Both the position numbers and the translations under genes were made by a program. A stretch of 64,000 nt of DNA from Massilia alkalitolerans DSM 17462 (GTDB lineage: Bacteria > Pseudomonadota > Gammaproteobacteria > Burkholderiales > Burkholderiaceae_D). The stretch covers positions 1-64,000 of the forward strand of contig NZ_ATYR01000015.1 in assembly GCF_000427785.1 (NCBI RefSeq), written 5' to 3'. Of the stretch, positions 27,167 through 35,427 are shown piece by piece (positions within the stretch are counted from its first letter, which is position 1; each line of letters begins with the position of its first letter). The notes beneath the pieces are model-generated. The model saw only the letters and a list, made by a program, of their open reading frames with translations, was not told where the DNA came from and made no database searches.

Positions 27167-27319
27167 ACCTAGTGACAGTTTTATTTGTCCGCGGCTCAGT
27201 TGCCTGCACGAATATTCACCGGACCTAGTGAAGATTTTCTTGGCCTGACGTGCCGATGTGCACGTGTGAAATCAAGGAGATACGCGCTAGCGTAGTGACG
27301 ATTTTATTCATCCACTACA
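27167..27319. mobile_element. Probable Tn7-like transposon end with three transposase-binding repeats
   Basis: Three same-orientation repeats occur at 27,167-27,192, 27,223-27,245 and 27,290-27,315. Read on the minus strand each contains AAAA(TC/CT)(G/T)TCACTA, and the outermost and innermost share GGAxxAATAAAA. The outermost copy abuts a terminal TGT (minus) / ACA (plus) at 27,317-27,319. Multiple spaced binding sites inside a TGT/ACA terminus are the layout of Tn7-family ends. Beyond it the imuA reading frame is interrupted. The transposon body would lie to the left and include the metal genes; its other end and transposase genes are not in the window. Confidence 0.65.
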
Positions 27320-27754
27320 CACGGCGCCACACGAGCCATTTCTGAGAATTTGCTCGGTCGTCCATAGTGCGTCGCCGGTGCTTGCCGCGCGCATCCATAG
27401 CAGCCGCGACGTCTTGATACCCCAAGTCTGGAATGCCATCGCGTGCGGGATATACGGCGGCTGTACCAGGGCGACGCGGCGCGTGGCCGACAGCGCCTGT
27501 AGCACAGGCTTTAACAACTGAAGCTCACCTATTCCACCGGCGAGCAGGAGCAGCTCCGTCAAACAGGAACGTGGCCACCCTTTGTTAGGCAACTCCGCAT
27601 CCAACAATGGGTGACCACTCGAGATCGTTACCGCGCGCGACACCGCCAACTCGCTCGCCCTCCAGATATCGGGCAGCCGAGCCGGATCGAAGGCGGCGTC
27701 GACGCCCTGAGCTGGTATAAGGGGTGGGCAAAGCATAAAGTTTCGCAAATGCAT
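27308..27754 (-). pseudogene. imuA: imuA, truncated at its 3' end
   Basis: Residues such as RCASELAV-like WRASELAVSRA, the DAELPNKGWPRSCLTELLL segment and GGIGELQLLKPVLQAL match the N-terminal two thirds of ImuA, a RecA/SulA-like partner of the ImuB-DnaE2 mutasome used in SOS translesion synthesis. The match stops at NGSCGAV near 27,322, exactly where the putative transposon terminus begins, and the frame closes after three foreign residues. imuB and dnaE2 are not present. The start may be the ATG at 27,754 or at 27,736; the first lies only five bases from the LexA box. Confidence 0.8.
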
Positions 27755-27759
27755 TTATA

Positions 27760-27775
27760 CTGTATGAATGTACAG
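27760..27775. promoter_or_regulatory. LexA SOS box
   Basis: CTGTATGAATGTACAG is a CTG-N10-CAG palindrome, extended symmetrically to TACTGTA/TACAGTA. It lies immediately upstream of imuA, as expected for SOS-controlled imuA operons. It overlaps the probable -10 region of that gene and survives although the gene is broken. Confidence 0.9.
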
Positions 27776-28002
27776 TATATCCGATCCGCATTGACCAAGT
27801 TGTTAAATGTTTGTCAGTCGGACAAGCACGTTCCGGAAACAATTAGTCATGCTGAGCCGTGGTTCGCATCCGTAGAAGGGCGAATGGGGGGTGTTACAGG
27901 GCGCGTCGTGGTTGCAAACGACCTTACTTGACGATCGACATTGTCGCGTAGAAACTCCGGAGTGCAGTTTAACCGTTTACCGACAGCTGAGGAAGGAATG
28001 CA

Positions 28003-28188
28003 ATGCTCGATACAACAGTAAGGTATGGCCAGCGCGTGATCAGGATGACCACCCTTCTTGCGAAGGGCAAAATCCAGTGGATCAGCTATAAAATGCCCCT
28101 GCGCCCTGGTCGGATCACCGTGCTAGCCCGAGGCGGGGGCATGCTGTTCTGCGAACAGGAGCATGAGGACATGTTCTTCCGTGGCTGA
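28003..28188 (+). CDS. Small hypothetical protein
   Basis: A 61-residue basic protein with a good GAGGAAGGAATGCA ribosome site before its ATG. The C-terminal part (ITVLARGGGMLFCEQEHEDM) has no family I recognise. It stands alone on the plus strand between the SOS box and a minus-strand block. Coding status rests on the ribosome site and codon use. Confidence 0.5.
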   Translation: MLDTTVRYGQRVIRMTTLLAKGKIQWISYKMPLRPGRITVLARGGGMLFCEQEHEDMFFRG

Positions 28189-28222
28189 CCTTACAACGCC
28201 TGCGCCTGCGGCAGGAGCCAGC

Positions 28223-28839
28223 TCATGGGCGGATCGTTGCCGAGTTGCCGCCGACGCGGCGCGTTAAATCAACGGTGACCCCTTGCAGAGCTCCCGTGGC
28301 GTTTCGCTGGAGAACGAATGGCAGGGCGACCAGCTCTTTAGATCCCATCACGCCGAACTTGGCGGCACCGTACCACTGTGATCCGCATGTGATCACGCCA
28401 CGGTATCGACCAAGCGGCAGCTGCGCCTCCACGGTCTCCCGGCTCCGCACAAAGACCTGCAGTAGCAGTTGCTTGCTCTCCCACTGCACCATTTCAAAAA
28501 TACAGTGTTTCCCGTCCTTGGGGCCTGTAACCTGACCGGCGCCATCTCGTTCGTCGCCCCATAAAACGCTGCCGCTACAAGAATCCCGGTGGAAGGCATG
28601 TCGCCCGAGACAGCTTCAAGTGCAACAGCCAGTTTCGGCTCACCGGAAATCGATAGGTGAAGCGGCCAATAGCGCGCAGCTGCAAGGCCAGCGGCGACCA
28701 GCACCACCACAATCGTCCACCGAGGAATACTGCGAAACGGCGGAGCACTCGCTTCCTCGCGCATGTGCGCTCTGCGAAAAACCTTCGGCGAGTAGTAAGC
28801 CGACTTCACGGGATCTCGCCCACGCGATTCAGTGCTCAT
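28223..28839 (-). pseudogene. Membrane-anchored hypothetical protein with a frameshift
   Basis: Two open frames on the minus strand join into one plausible protein if one base is restored near 28,531-28,540. The first part has a cytoplasmic start and one TM helix (TIVVVLVAAGLAAARY) and reaches ATNEMAPV. The second continues from GPKDGKHCIFEMVQWESKQL through RYRGVITCGSQWYGAA to a normal stop. The likely cause is a missing G or C in the run around CCGG. It may be a real mutation or a sequencing error. No function is recognised. Confidence 0.6.
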
Positions 28840-28850
28840 GCTTCAAACGC

Positions 28851-29224
28851 TCAACACGGCCTGTTCGCCGCGATATCGGCCACCGCATCGCCTTCGTAAT
28901 ACCGAAGCATGAGGTGCCCTGCCACGTTGCTGATCAGATCCATGATGGGGAGCGGACCATCACCTTCCTTATCGGGCTCATGGCCTACGTTCAGTAGGTA
29001 CCATCGGTTGAGCCCCTCCCGGCCGTCGATCTCGAACGAGCCGATCGTTTCAGGAAGGGCCTCGTCGAAGATCGCGATGATCATGTTGTCGATGTCGGCG
29101 CCGCCGGCACTGCCAGCCCCTTCTCGTCGGTGATGATGGCAAACAGGCCAGGGGCGTCACGCTCAGTCGTGCGCCACGCCGTGGTCGATTCGCTGGTGCT
29201 GTAGAGTTCAAGCAATGGGATCAC
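28851..29224 (-). pseudogene. Hypothetical protein with a frameshift at a G run
   Basis: The 5' part reads VIPLLELYSTSESTTAWRTT to ITDEKG and the 3' part reads GSAGGADIDNMIIAIFDEAL to a stop at 28,851. One extra G in the four-G run at 29,117-29,120 would fuse them into a 124-residue protein. The start is probably GTG at 29,224, nine bases after the stop of the upstream gene. Two neighbouring genes with one-base losses in G runs hint at assembly error rather than decay. Confidence 0.55.
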
Positions 29225-29232
29225 CTTTCATT

Positions 29233-29736
29233 TCACTTACTGTGGCGCGACAGGATTTCGCGCATTCGGGCGATATTTTCTGACCGGCCCGCTGGCAGCC
29301 GCTTGGCTTCGAGCTCGCGGCGGAATACTTCAGGGTGGTCTGCCGCTTTCGGCAGCCTGGCCAGTGCTGCCTCGCTTTCTCGCGCGAGCCGCGACCACCG
29401 CGCATCACTCTCCGAGCGGTAGAACGCAGCAGCTGGCCTGAGATCGAAGTCAACGGCGCACACCCTCGTGACCGCAGCATCTAGCTCCGCCTCGGAACTG
29501 ATCGCCTGGCGCCGGTGCTCCAGCTCCAGTGCAAACGGGATCAGGAACCGATTCTCGACCACGCGCTCATTGTTCGACACAACCAGATCGCGACACCGTT
29601 CCTCGCCCAGGAGATCACGCACGAAGGAAGGCATGGGCCACCAGCCCCACACCAGGTGCCAGTCTGCTGCCCTATTCTCGTCGACAGGCACTGGGGTCGC
29701 AATCGGCTCAGGCAGTAGCTTTCTATCCGAGCTCAT
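29233..29736 (-). CDS. Hypothetical protein
   Basis: A 167-residue, charged, probably cytoplasmic protein with a Trp-rich segment (ADWHLVWGWWPMPSF) near residue 25 and a helical C-terminal half rich in Arg, Glu and Ala. Its ATG at 29,736 overlaps the last 14 bases of the upstream gene, so translation is probably coupled. An alternative start at 29,754 is possible. No family recognised. Confidence 0.65.
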   Translation of the reverse strand: MSSDRKLLPEPIATPVPVDENRAADWHLVWGWWPMPSFVRDLLGEERCRDLVVSNNERVVENRFLIPFALELEHRRQAISSEAELDAAVTRVCAVDFDLRPAAAFYRSESDARWSRLARESEAALARLPKAADHPEVFRRELEAKRLPAGRSENIARMREILSRHSK

Positions 29737-29965
29737 ACACGTGATGGGGTCCATCGAACTTCACGTAGCGCCATGTCGTCAGGCCGATCGCCTTTGCGAC
29801 CTGCTTTGCCGTTTCCTTGCTCCCAAAGCCCGGCACTGCGCTCAAGTCGAGATGCTCAAGAAGGGAAAACTGCCCAGGCTGCAGTGATCGAATGTCGGCC
29901 GCCTGATTGAGGGGTACCACATACCACCGAACCTTCGTCTCGGTCGTAGCAAGGATATAGGTCAT
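29723..29965 (-). CDS. Small hypothetical protein
   Basis: An 80-residue protein preceded by a GAAGAAGGACTCGAC ribosome site. The upstream in-frame extension to 30,076 overlaps the signal-peptide gene behind it and has poor codon use, so the ATG at 29,965 is chosen. The sequence (MTYILATTETKVRWYVV) has no family I recognise. It lies in a minus-strand chain of small genes. Confidence 0.65.
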   Translation of the reverse strand: MTYILATTETKVRWYVVPLNQAADIRSLQPGQFSLLEHLDLSAVPGFGSKETAKQVAKAIGLTTWRYVKFDGPHHVYELG

Positions 29966-29978
29966 GTCGAGTCCTTCT

Positions 29979-30419
29979 TCATGGCCGGGCCGGGAGTGGT
30001 GTCTCGCTGCAGAACTTCCTGGACGCCTCGTGGAAGCCGGGCTCGCCCTCGATCCGGACCTCACCACCCGCCTCACCGTCCGAAACGACGAAACCCTTGA
30101 AGCCGTCGTACCCGCCCATGCGGTTCTTTGAATTTACACGACCACACACTGCGCCCGTACGTCGAACCAGGTATGTCGACTTGTAGCGCGCAGACTCAGG
30201 ATCGTTTAAGCGTTCCTCGATGCTCCATTTGGCGCGGGCAATCGTCAACGGCTTTGGCTTTGGCAGATCCAGTGCCTTGCACCCTTTCCGGGCAACGTCC
30301 GAAAATTCGACACGGCCTTGGGCGTCGACGCATTTAAACACAGTCAAGTCAGCGGCCACGGCGGATACTGAGTATGCGGCCAACGAGAGCAAGGCCAACG
30401 AAACGGAAATCGAACGCAT
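29979..30419 (-). CDS. Secreted protein with a DUF4124-like start
   Basis: A 146-residue protein with a signal peptide (MRSISVSLALLSLAAYSVSA). The mature part begins VFKCVDAQGRVEFSDVARKG, typical of DUF4124 modules in envelope proteins, and has four cysteines that could pair in the periplasm. The frame is open to 30,503, but the ATG at 30,419 puts the signal peptide at the N-terminus. Role unknown. Confidence 0.7.
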   Translation of the reverse strand: MRSISVSLALLSLAAYSVSAVAADLTVFKCVDAQGRVEFSDVARKGCKALDLPKPKPLTIARAKWSIEERLNDPESARYKSTYLVRRTGAVCGRVNSKNRMGGYDGFKGFVVSDGEAGGEVRIEGEPGFHEASRKFCSETPLPARP

Positions 30420-30502
30420 CAGGGTATTGTTACTCGGCTGCCGGCCGCTTCGGGGTGCAGTCTGCACCAGGTGGTCTAATGCCATTTGCGAAAGGAGAGT
30501 CA

Positions 30503-31720
30503 CTATTCAGGGAGATCGAAACCGGCCAGATCCAGGTATGACCGCATTTTCTCCGGGCTTTCCCAATGGGCGCAGTAGAGCGAACAGTCCCACAGCTCAC
30601 CGATGGTCGCGCCACTGTCATCACGCAGTACTATAGGACGCATCGCGCTCGCTCCGGTCATATGGTGATTGATGAATGCCCATACATCCGCAAGGTCGGC
30701 GTCCTCGCAAAAAACTCTTACGTTATCCCCTACGACTACGGCGCCCACCGGCGGGATGTCGTAGTTGGCCGGGATCGTCACCTTCTTGAGCGACATCGGC
30801 TGGCCATCGGCGCCGTAGACGGCAATGTGGACGCTGCGCTTGCCGGCATCATGACCTTCCACGAATGCGGTCACGCGATCGAGGTAGGGGAACTTGAACT
30901 GGTCTTCGCCCACGCCGGGCTTATACGGCGCTGACTTGAGCTTTCCGACCAGGCCCTCGCCGCCGCGCGCGCGCACTTCGCGATCGAGCTCGCGTGCTTC
31001 CGCCGGTGTACTCGCCACCGCAACGGAGACCCAGCACGGCGACGGCGCCGAGTGCAGGAGCTGCTGCAGCGCCATCCAGCGCGCCTCGCACGGCCGCGCG
31101 CCGGCTGGATCCTCGTTCGTGGCCACCAGGTCGAACGCAGCGTAGCGACCCTGGCCCATGTCCTCGCCGTCGAGTACGCAGAACGGTACCGGCAGCGCCG
31201 CAACGGAGTCGGCCAGCACCTTCGGGATCGGGACGATCAGGCCGTCACGATTGGTACCGATCACGGTCACCACCGCGTCGGGACCGGCGCCCTCGGTCGT
31301 CTTCCGGATCATGCGGCGCTCGCCATCCTTCTTTTCTTGCCACATGTAGGCGGGGTCTTCCATCCGCTGATAGACCACGGCCGCGGGGACAGCGCCGAGC
31401 AGCTGCGGGGCCAGACCGGAAACGCGCTCGGCCGGCACGGCGCTCTGGTATTCGACACCGGCGCCCTGGGGCACGTAGCCGCCCTTGGCCGAGGTCTTTT
31501 CCTTCATGGTCTGGTCGAACACCTTCTTGGCGTGTTCGTAGGGCACGGCGCCTTCAATCTTCTCTTTGCGCTTGAGCGCGGCCCCGTGCTTGCCGTTCTC
31601 GTAGAACAGGCGCCACAGGCCCGTGCCGGCGGCGTCGGGCTCGAGGTGCAGGTTGTAGTCCTTGTCAGCGCCATCTTTCTGGGAGCGCATAAAGACGTGT
31701 TCTTCGCGGTGCTGGGTCAT
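30503..31720 (-). CDS. ATP-dependent DNA ligase-like protein with N-terminal WGR domain
   Basis: A 405-residue protein. Residues about 8-75 (NLHLEPDAAGTGLWRLFYEN) resemble a WGR nucleic-acid-binding domain. The rest has nucleotidyltransferase motifs: EKKDGERRMI (motif I, adenylated Lys), FCVLDGEDMG (motif III), GGEGLVGKLK (motifs IV/V), and an OB-like C-terminal part. It should seal DNA nicks with ATP. The ATG at 31,720 has a GGAA site; the upstream frame runs into the divergent gene's promoter. Ligases of this type occur on phages and large plasmids. Activity is not proven by sequence. Confidence 0.78.
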   Translation of the reverse strand: MTQHREEHVFMRSQKDGADKDYNLHLEPDAAGTGLWRLFYENGKHGAALKRKEKIEGAVPYEHAKKVFDQTMKEKTSAKGGYVPQGAGVEYQSAVPAERVSGLAPQLLGAVPAAVVYQRMEDPAYMWQEKKDGERRMIRKTTEGAGPDAVVTVIGTNRDGLIVPIPKVLADSVAALPVPFCVLDGEDMGQGRYAAFDLVATNEDPAGARPCEARWMALQQLLHSAPSPCWVSVAVASTPAEARELDREVRARGGEGLVGKLKSAPYKPGVGEDQFKFPYLDRVTAFVEGHDAGKRSVHIAVYGADGQPMSLKKVTIPANYDIPPVGAVVVGDNVRVFCEDADLADVWAFINHHMTGASAMRPIVLRDDSGATIGELWDCSLYCAHWESPEKMRSYLDLAGFDLPE

Positions 31721-31872
31721 AGTTATTTCCATCGAATTGGTGAAGACCCGATGGTATGGAGCCGGCGCGGGCGTGGTTGCAGAACCGCCCCGCGCCCGGC
31801 CGCCAGCGCCACCTTGCAACCACGGCGCAGCACTCGCCCTACACTCCTCCGCTCACAGACAACGGAGGAACC

Positions 31873-32550
31873 ATGGTCGCCACTACTTTCGACCCGGACA
31901 AAGCAACCGGCATGCTCAACTTCGCCCAGGGCGTGCGCCTTACACCGACTATCCGGGCACTTCTCGGCGCGCTGGCGCTGGATACGGCCGGCGCCAGCGA
32001 GTCGGATGACACCCTGCCCTTCTCTGGCGAGTCGACCGCCACGTGGAACAGCGTCCTTGCCCACACCGCGGCACTGGGCGACGAGCTGGGCCTGCCGGCG
32101 CCGGCGGCCGCGGCGCCACTGGGCGAGCAGATGCATGCCCTGGTCTCGGCGCTCGCTGCGCGCGCTGGCGCGCCAGCTGCAGGTGTCGATGCCTGGTTCC
32201 AGGAGCACACGCTCCTCCCAAGCCAAAAGCCTGAAGTCATCGACCTGGTGGAGCTGGCCAAGCTGGTCGACGACGGGCACGGCTTGACCGGCTACCGAAT
32301 CGAGGAGTACAGCGTCAACGTCACCGACGGCCATTGCCACCCCTGGAACCCGTTCGAGTCGAACTTCGCCTCGCAGGGCGAGGCCGAATCGGCAGCCGAA
32401 GAATGGCTTCTTGAAAACGAGGATCACACGGAAGCGGTCATTGGCCGGGTCGTGGTGATCGACAACGTCTTGGAGTGCGACGACGCGAACGACTGCCTTA
32501 CCTCGATCCACCGAGAGGATCTCGTGCACGCTCTGGCGCCGGCCGCGTAG
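31873..32550 (+). CDS. Hypothetical protein
   Basis: A 225-residue acidic protein with a strong ACGGAGGAACC ribosome site before the ATG at 31,873. The N-terminal half is Ala-rich and helical; the C-terminal half contains LTGYRIEEYSVNVTDGHCHP followed by FASQGEAESAAEEWLLEN, which looks like a small globular domain. It is divergent from the ligase gene. No family recognised. Confidence 0.7.
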   Translation: MVATTFDPDKATGMLNFAQGVRLTPTIRALLGALALDTAGASESDDTLPFSGESTATWNSVLAHTAALGDELGLPAPAAAAPLGEQMHALVSALAARAGAPAAGVDAWFQEHTLLPSQKPEVIDLVELAKLVDDGHGLTGYRIEEYSVNVTDGHCHPWNPFESNFASQGEAESAAEEWLLENEDHTEAVIGRVVVIDNVLECDDANDCLTSIHREDLVHALAPAA

Positions 32551-32612
32551 CTCCGATCACCATGCGCCCTGCCCGGCCTCGCGCGCGGGCTGCCGGCACC
32601 GCCGAAATAATG

Positions 32613-32640
32613 TTGCACTCAACATCCTGCTGCATATAAT
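32613..32640 (+). promoter_or_regulatory. Sigma-70-like promoter with palindrome over the -35 box
   Basis: TTGCAC (32,613-32,618), 16-bp spacer, TATAAT (32,635-32,640), 70 bases before the ATG at 32,710. The -35 box lies inside ATGTTGCACTCAACATC, an inverted repeat also found at 61,222 and partly at 63,691. This suggests an operator used by an element-encoded regulator. Confidence 0.75.
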
Positions 32641-32709
32641 GTCGTTCGGCACCTGCAGAGCGCCTCCAAGACCAGACCTTCACCTACACCCGCCGCACCC
32701 GCCCCAAGC

Positions 32710-33504
32710 ATGAAGCACGAAAGCCCGACCGGGGATACCCCAGACCAGCACCAGGACATCGCCGAAGCATCGAGCGCAAGCGCCACTGGTGCGACAGACG
32801 CTGCGGCGAGCACGCCGAAGGAACAGCGCGCGACCAAGACCTCGACCGAGCGCGGTTCGGCCGCCGACAAGGCCCTGCTTGAAGCCGGTGGTGCGATCGT
32901 CAGCCGGCTGCGTCTGCGTCCGATTGCAGCTCGGGCGCTGACGATTCTCATGGAGCGCGAAGGCGACGTCTACGGCAAGCAGCGTGCTGCGATCGAGAAC
33001 GCGTTGATTTTTGCCGCCGGCGGCACCGACGTGCTCGAGCAGCTGCTGGCCGACGAACAGGCGGCCCGTGAAGCTGAAGCTGCTGCCTTGGCCGCGGAGC
33101 AAAGAGCGGCCGAGGAAAGGGCGGCTGCGCAGGCCCAGGAACAAGCAGATCGCGAAGCGGAAGAGGCGCGGCTGGGAGAAGAGCAGGAGCAAGAGCATAC
33201 GGTCAACCGGAAGCGGCTTTCGCTGATCGAAAACGACCTGGTGGCGCTGCTGGAGAAAGGCCCGATCACTGGCGCGGCTGAAGTGGGACACCGGCTCTGG
33301 TCGGACCGCGAAATGCAGCCCCAGGGCGCAGCGTGCGCGGTGAACGGGATTCTCCGGCGCCTGGTGGATCGCGGGTACGTCGCTTCGACACCAGTCGGAG
33401 ATCGACAATGCTTCAGCGTGACCGAGGCTGGCCGCGACGCGCGCGAGCAAGACCGTCTCGACGACATCGATCCGCGTCAGCTCACCCTCCTCACCGAAGA
33501 ATAA
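32710..33504 (+). CDS. Hypothetical coiled-coil protein
   Basis: A 264-residue protein. Residues about 115-165 are a long Ala/Glu/Gln heptad region (AAEERAAAQAQEQADREAEE). The C-terminal part resembles a winged helix (ENDLVALLEKGPITGAAEVG, then GILRRLVDRGYVAS), so it may bind DNA. Strong promoter upstream. No Shine-Dalgarno sequence is clear. It could be a partition- or regulation-type protein, but no named family is recognised. Confidence 0.65.
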   Translation: MKHESPTGDTPDQHQDIAEASSASATGATDAAASTPKEQRATKTSTERGSAADKALLEAGGAIVSRLRLRPIAARALTILMEREGDVYGKQRAAIENALIFAAGGTDVLEQLLADEQAAREAEAAALAAEQRAAEERAAAQAQEQADREAEEARLGEEQEQEHTVNRKRLSLIENDLVALLEKGPITGAAEVGHRLWSDREMQPQGAACAVNGILRRLVDRGYVASTPVGDRQCFSVTEAGRDAREQDRLDDIDPRQLTLLTEE

Positions 33505-33605
33505 TATTCGGTCTAGTCGCGCCGTCGCGACAAACGATATTCGGCAGCCTCAACCTTCAGGCAACATTCTTTCGGGCGAGAGTTGGCCTGCGTCTTACGG
33601 GTGCG

Positions 33606-34073
33606 TTACCGCGGCGCACTGTACACCTCGCCAGCTTCCTCCGCCTCATCGCGCTCGACGTCGTGCTCATCGTCGGCCGGCGCCAGCCCGAGCCGCGCCG
33701 GCCGCTCAACGACTCGCCTCCCGGCGCGCCTGCCCTCCCCATAGGAGCTCACCAATGCCGTCCCATCACCAGTTGTCCCGGTAGAGAGCGTGAAATGGTC
33801 GGCGCCGGTTTCCACGAAAGCGAAGTCGAGCAGCTGCGTGGCCACCCTCCGGCCCTGGTATTCGTCCTTGACGCCTATGCCTGAGATGTCGAAGCGGCCA
33901 TCCACCTCGCGATACAGCAGCAGCCGGCCGATCTGGGCACCGTCGACATGGGCCGTGAACTGCTTCTTCACGGTACCCACTGGGCCGACGGCCGGCTCCC
34001 ACTCGGGCGAGGCGATGCGCACAGCGATCGGCGCGCGCCGCGGCGCGCCGTCAGCGTGACGCTGGTCAGCCAC
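33606..34073 (-). CDS. GNAT-like acetyltransferase
   Basis: A 155-residue protein with a GNAT-type core: RFDISGIGVKDEYQGRRVAT carries the acetyl-CoA pyrophosphate-binding pattern (Q/R-x-x-G/R-x-A) and is followed by the helix QLLDFAFVETGAD. Substrate unknown. Its ATG overlaps the stop of the upstream gene by eight bases. The C-terminal 45 residues are charged and low in complexity. Confidence 0.6.
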   Translation of the reverse strand: MADQRHADGAPRRAPIAVRIASPEWEPAVGPVGTVKKQFTAHVDGAQIGRLLLYREVDGRFDISGIGVKDEYQGRRVATQLLDFAFVETGADHFTLSTGTTGDGTALVSSYGEGRRAGRRVVERPARLGLAPADDEHDVERDEAEEAGEVYSAPR

Positions 34074-35229
34074 GCGGGGCCGGGCCCGATTCGCCCTCTT
34101 CGTCGTCCTCGAGCTCGGCGTCCGGTGCTGGTGCTGGTGCTGGTGCTGGTGCTAGTGCTGGTGCTGCTGCGGCACAGAAGATCTCGTGCATGCGCTCCTC
34201 GGACGGCTGCTTCATCCGGCCGCCGCCTGGAAGAATGACGTTATGGAAGGTCAACGGGAACCGTGCGAACTGCCGGCCGCGCTCGCTATGCGAGTACACG
34301 ACGTTGTTATCGACCGCGAAGCTGGCGCCGTCGGCGAACTCCACCTCCAGCATGCCACTCAGGCGGCCCACGTGGATCGTGTTGCTCACCTCACGCGCGC
34401 CGGCCAGGTTACCCTTGGTCTCGACGATCGGCGCGATCTTCTCGATCACCTTGAAGATGAATTCGTCGCGCAGCGCTGTCGCATCCTTCTTGGCCAGCGC
34501 CACCAGGCCATCCTTGAAGTCGAGCTTCAGCTCGTATTCGCCGCGCGCCACGTTGATCGGCACGGCGCCGGCGTCGACGGCGGCGCGATTTTCCGGATCC
34601 TTGAGCAGCTTCATGCGCAGCGTCGGGCTCCCGGCCATGAAGAAGTCCAGGCGCCTGGCATATTCCCTGGTGAAGTGCTCGACGAGCTGGGTTTGATTGC
34701 GCTCGGTGACCTGCACCAGCACCGTCCACAGGTGCCTGGTCGCTGCCGGCGTCGCCGGGGTCGGTACGAAGCGCTGTGCGGCCGCGCGCTCTTCCGCCGA
34801 CTTCACCGGGCGCTTCACGATGCATTCTTTCAGGGCCGTCATGCGCTGCGCCACTGGGACGAATTCGCTCAGGACCTGGCGCATGGCGTCCACAGCTGGA
34901 TGATCACTACCGCACGCGTTCACCTTGCGCAGCGTCGCCTCGACGCGATGCAAGGCCGTGCTGTCGCCGTAATAGAGGTCGAGCAGCTCGCCGGGAACCG
35001 TTTCGCGCTGACCGTAGAAGAACGGGGCCGACACGTGCTTTTCCCAGGAATTCTCCAGGGCGCGGCCGAAGTGCTGTTTCAGCTCGTTGTGGGTGACATT
35101 GGCGAGGGCAGCAGCAGCGACGCTGTCATTGAGCAGCTGCAGAAACCGGGGGAACGCGACCGGCGAGGTCGCAGCGGCCGCGAGGGGAAGCTCGGCAGCC
35201 GCCAGTGCTGGAAGAGGTGAAGTAGTCAT
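34066..35229 (-). CDS. Hypothetical protein with Ala-Pro repeat tail
   Basis: A 387-residue soluble protein. The long middle part is helical, and residues about 300-350 (SNTIHVGRLSGMLEVEFADG) look like a small beta domain. The C-terminal tail is (Ala-Pro)n followed by an acidic stretch, encoded by a hexanucleotide repeat. No signal peptide or family recognised. It is the first gene of a two-gene unit with the acetyltransferase. Confidence 0.65.
   Translation of the reverse strand: MTTSPLPALAAAELPLAAAATSPVAFPRFLQLLNDSVAAAALANVTHNELKQHFGRALENSWEKHVSAPFFYGQRETVPGELLDLYYGDSTALHRVEATLRKVNACGSDHPAVDAMRQVLSEFVPVAQRMTALKECIVKRPVKSAEERAAAQRFVPTPATPAATRHLWTVLVQVTERNQTQLVEHFTREYARRLDFFMAGSPTLRMKLLKDPENRAAVDAGAVPINVARGEYELKLDFKDGLVALAKKDATALRDEFIFKVIEKIAPIVETKGNLAGAREVSNTIHVGRLSGMLEVEFADGASFAVDNNVVYSHSERGRQFARFPLTFHNVILPGGGRMKQPSEERMHEIFCAAAAPALAPAPAPAPAPDAELEDDEEGESGPAPRG
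34124..34165 (+). repeat. Hexanucleotide tandem repeat (GGTGCT)7
   Basis: Seven units of GGTGCT with one variant (AGTGCT) in the sixth position. It lies in frame within the minus-strand gene at 34,066, where it encodes alternating Ala and Pro. Six-base units change length without breaking the frame, so copy number can vary between strains. Confidence 0.9.
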
Positions 35230-35427
35230 GCACCGATGCTACCTGGGCGCGGAGGGCGTGGTAGCAAGCGTATCTATGCGAGCGTTGCTCAGCATGCACG
35301 TGTCTGCGCGGTGGCGACCGATCATTACTGTACGCCACCAGACACAACAGACGCGTTACCATGGCGAGCACAGTACTTATAAATCAATCGCGTGATCAGA
35401 TAATGTTTTGTCGCAAAAGATAATATT

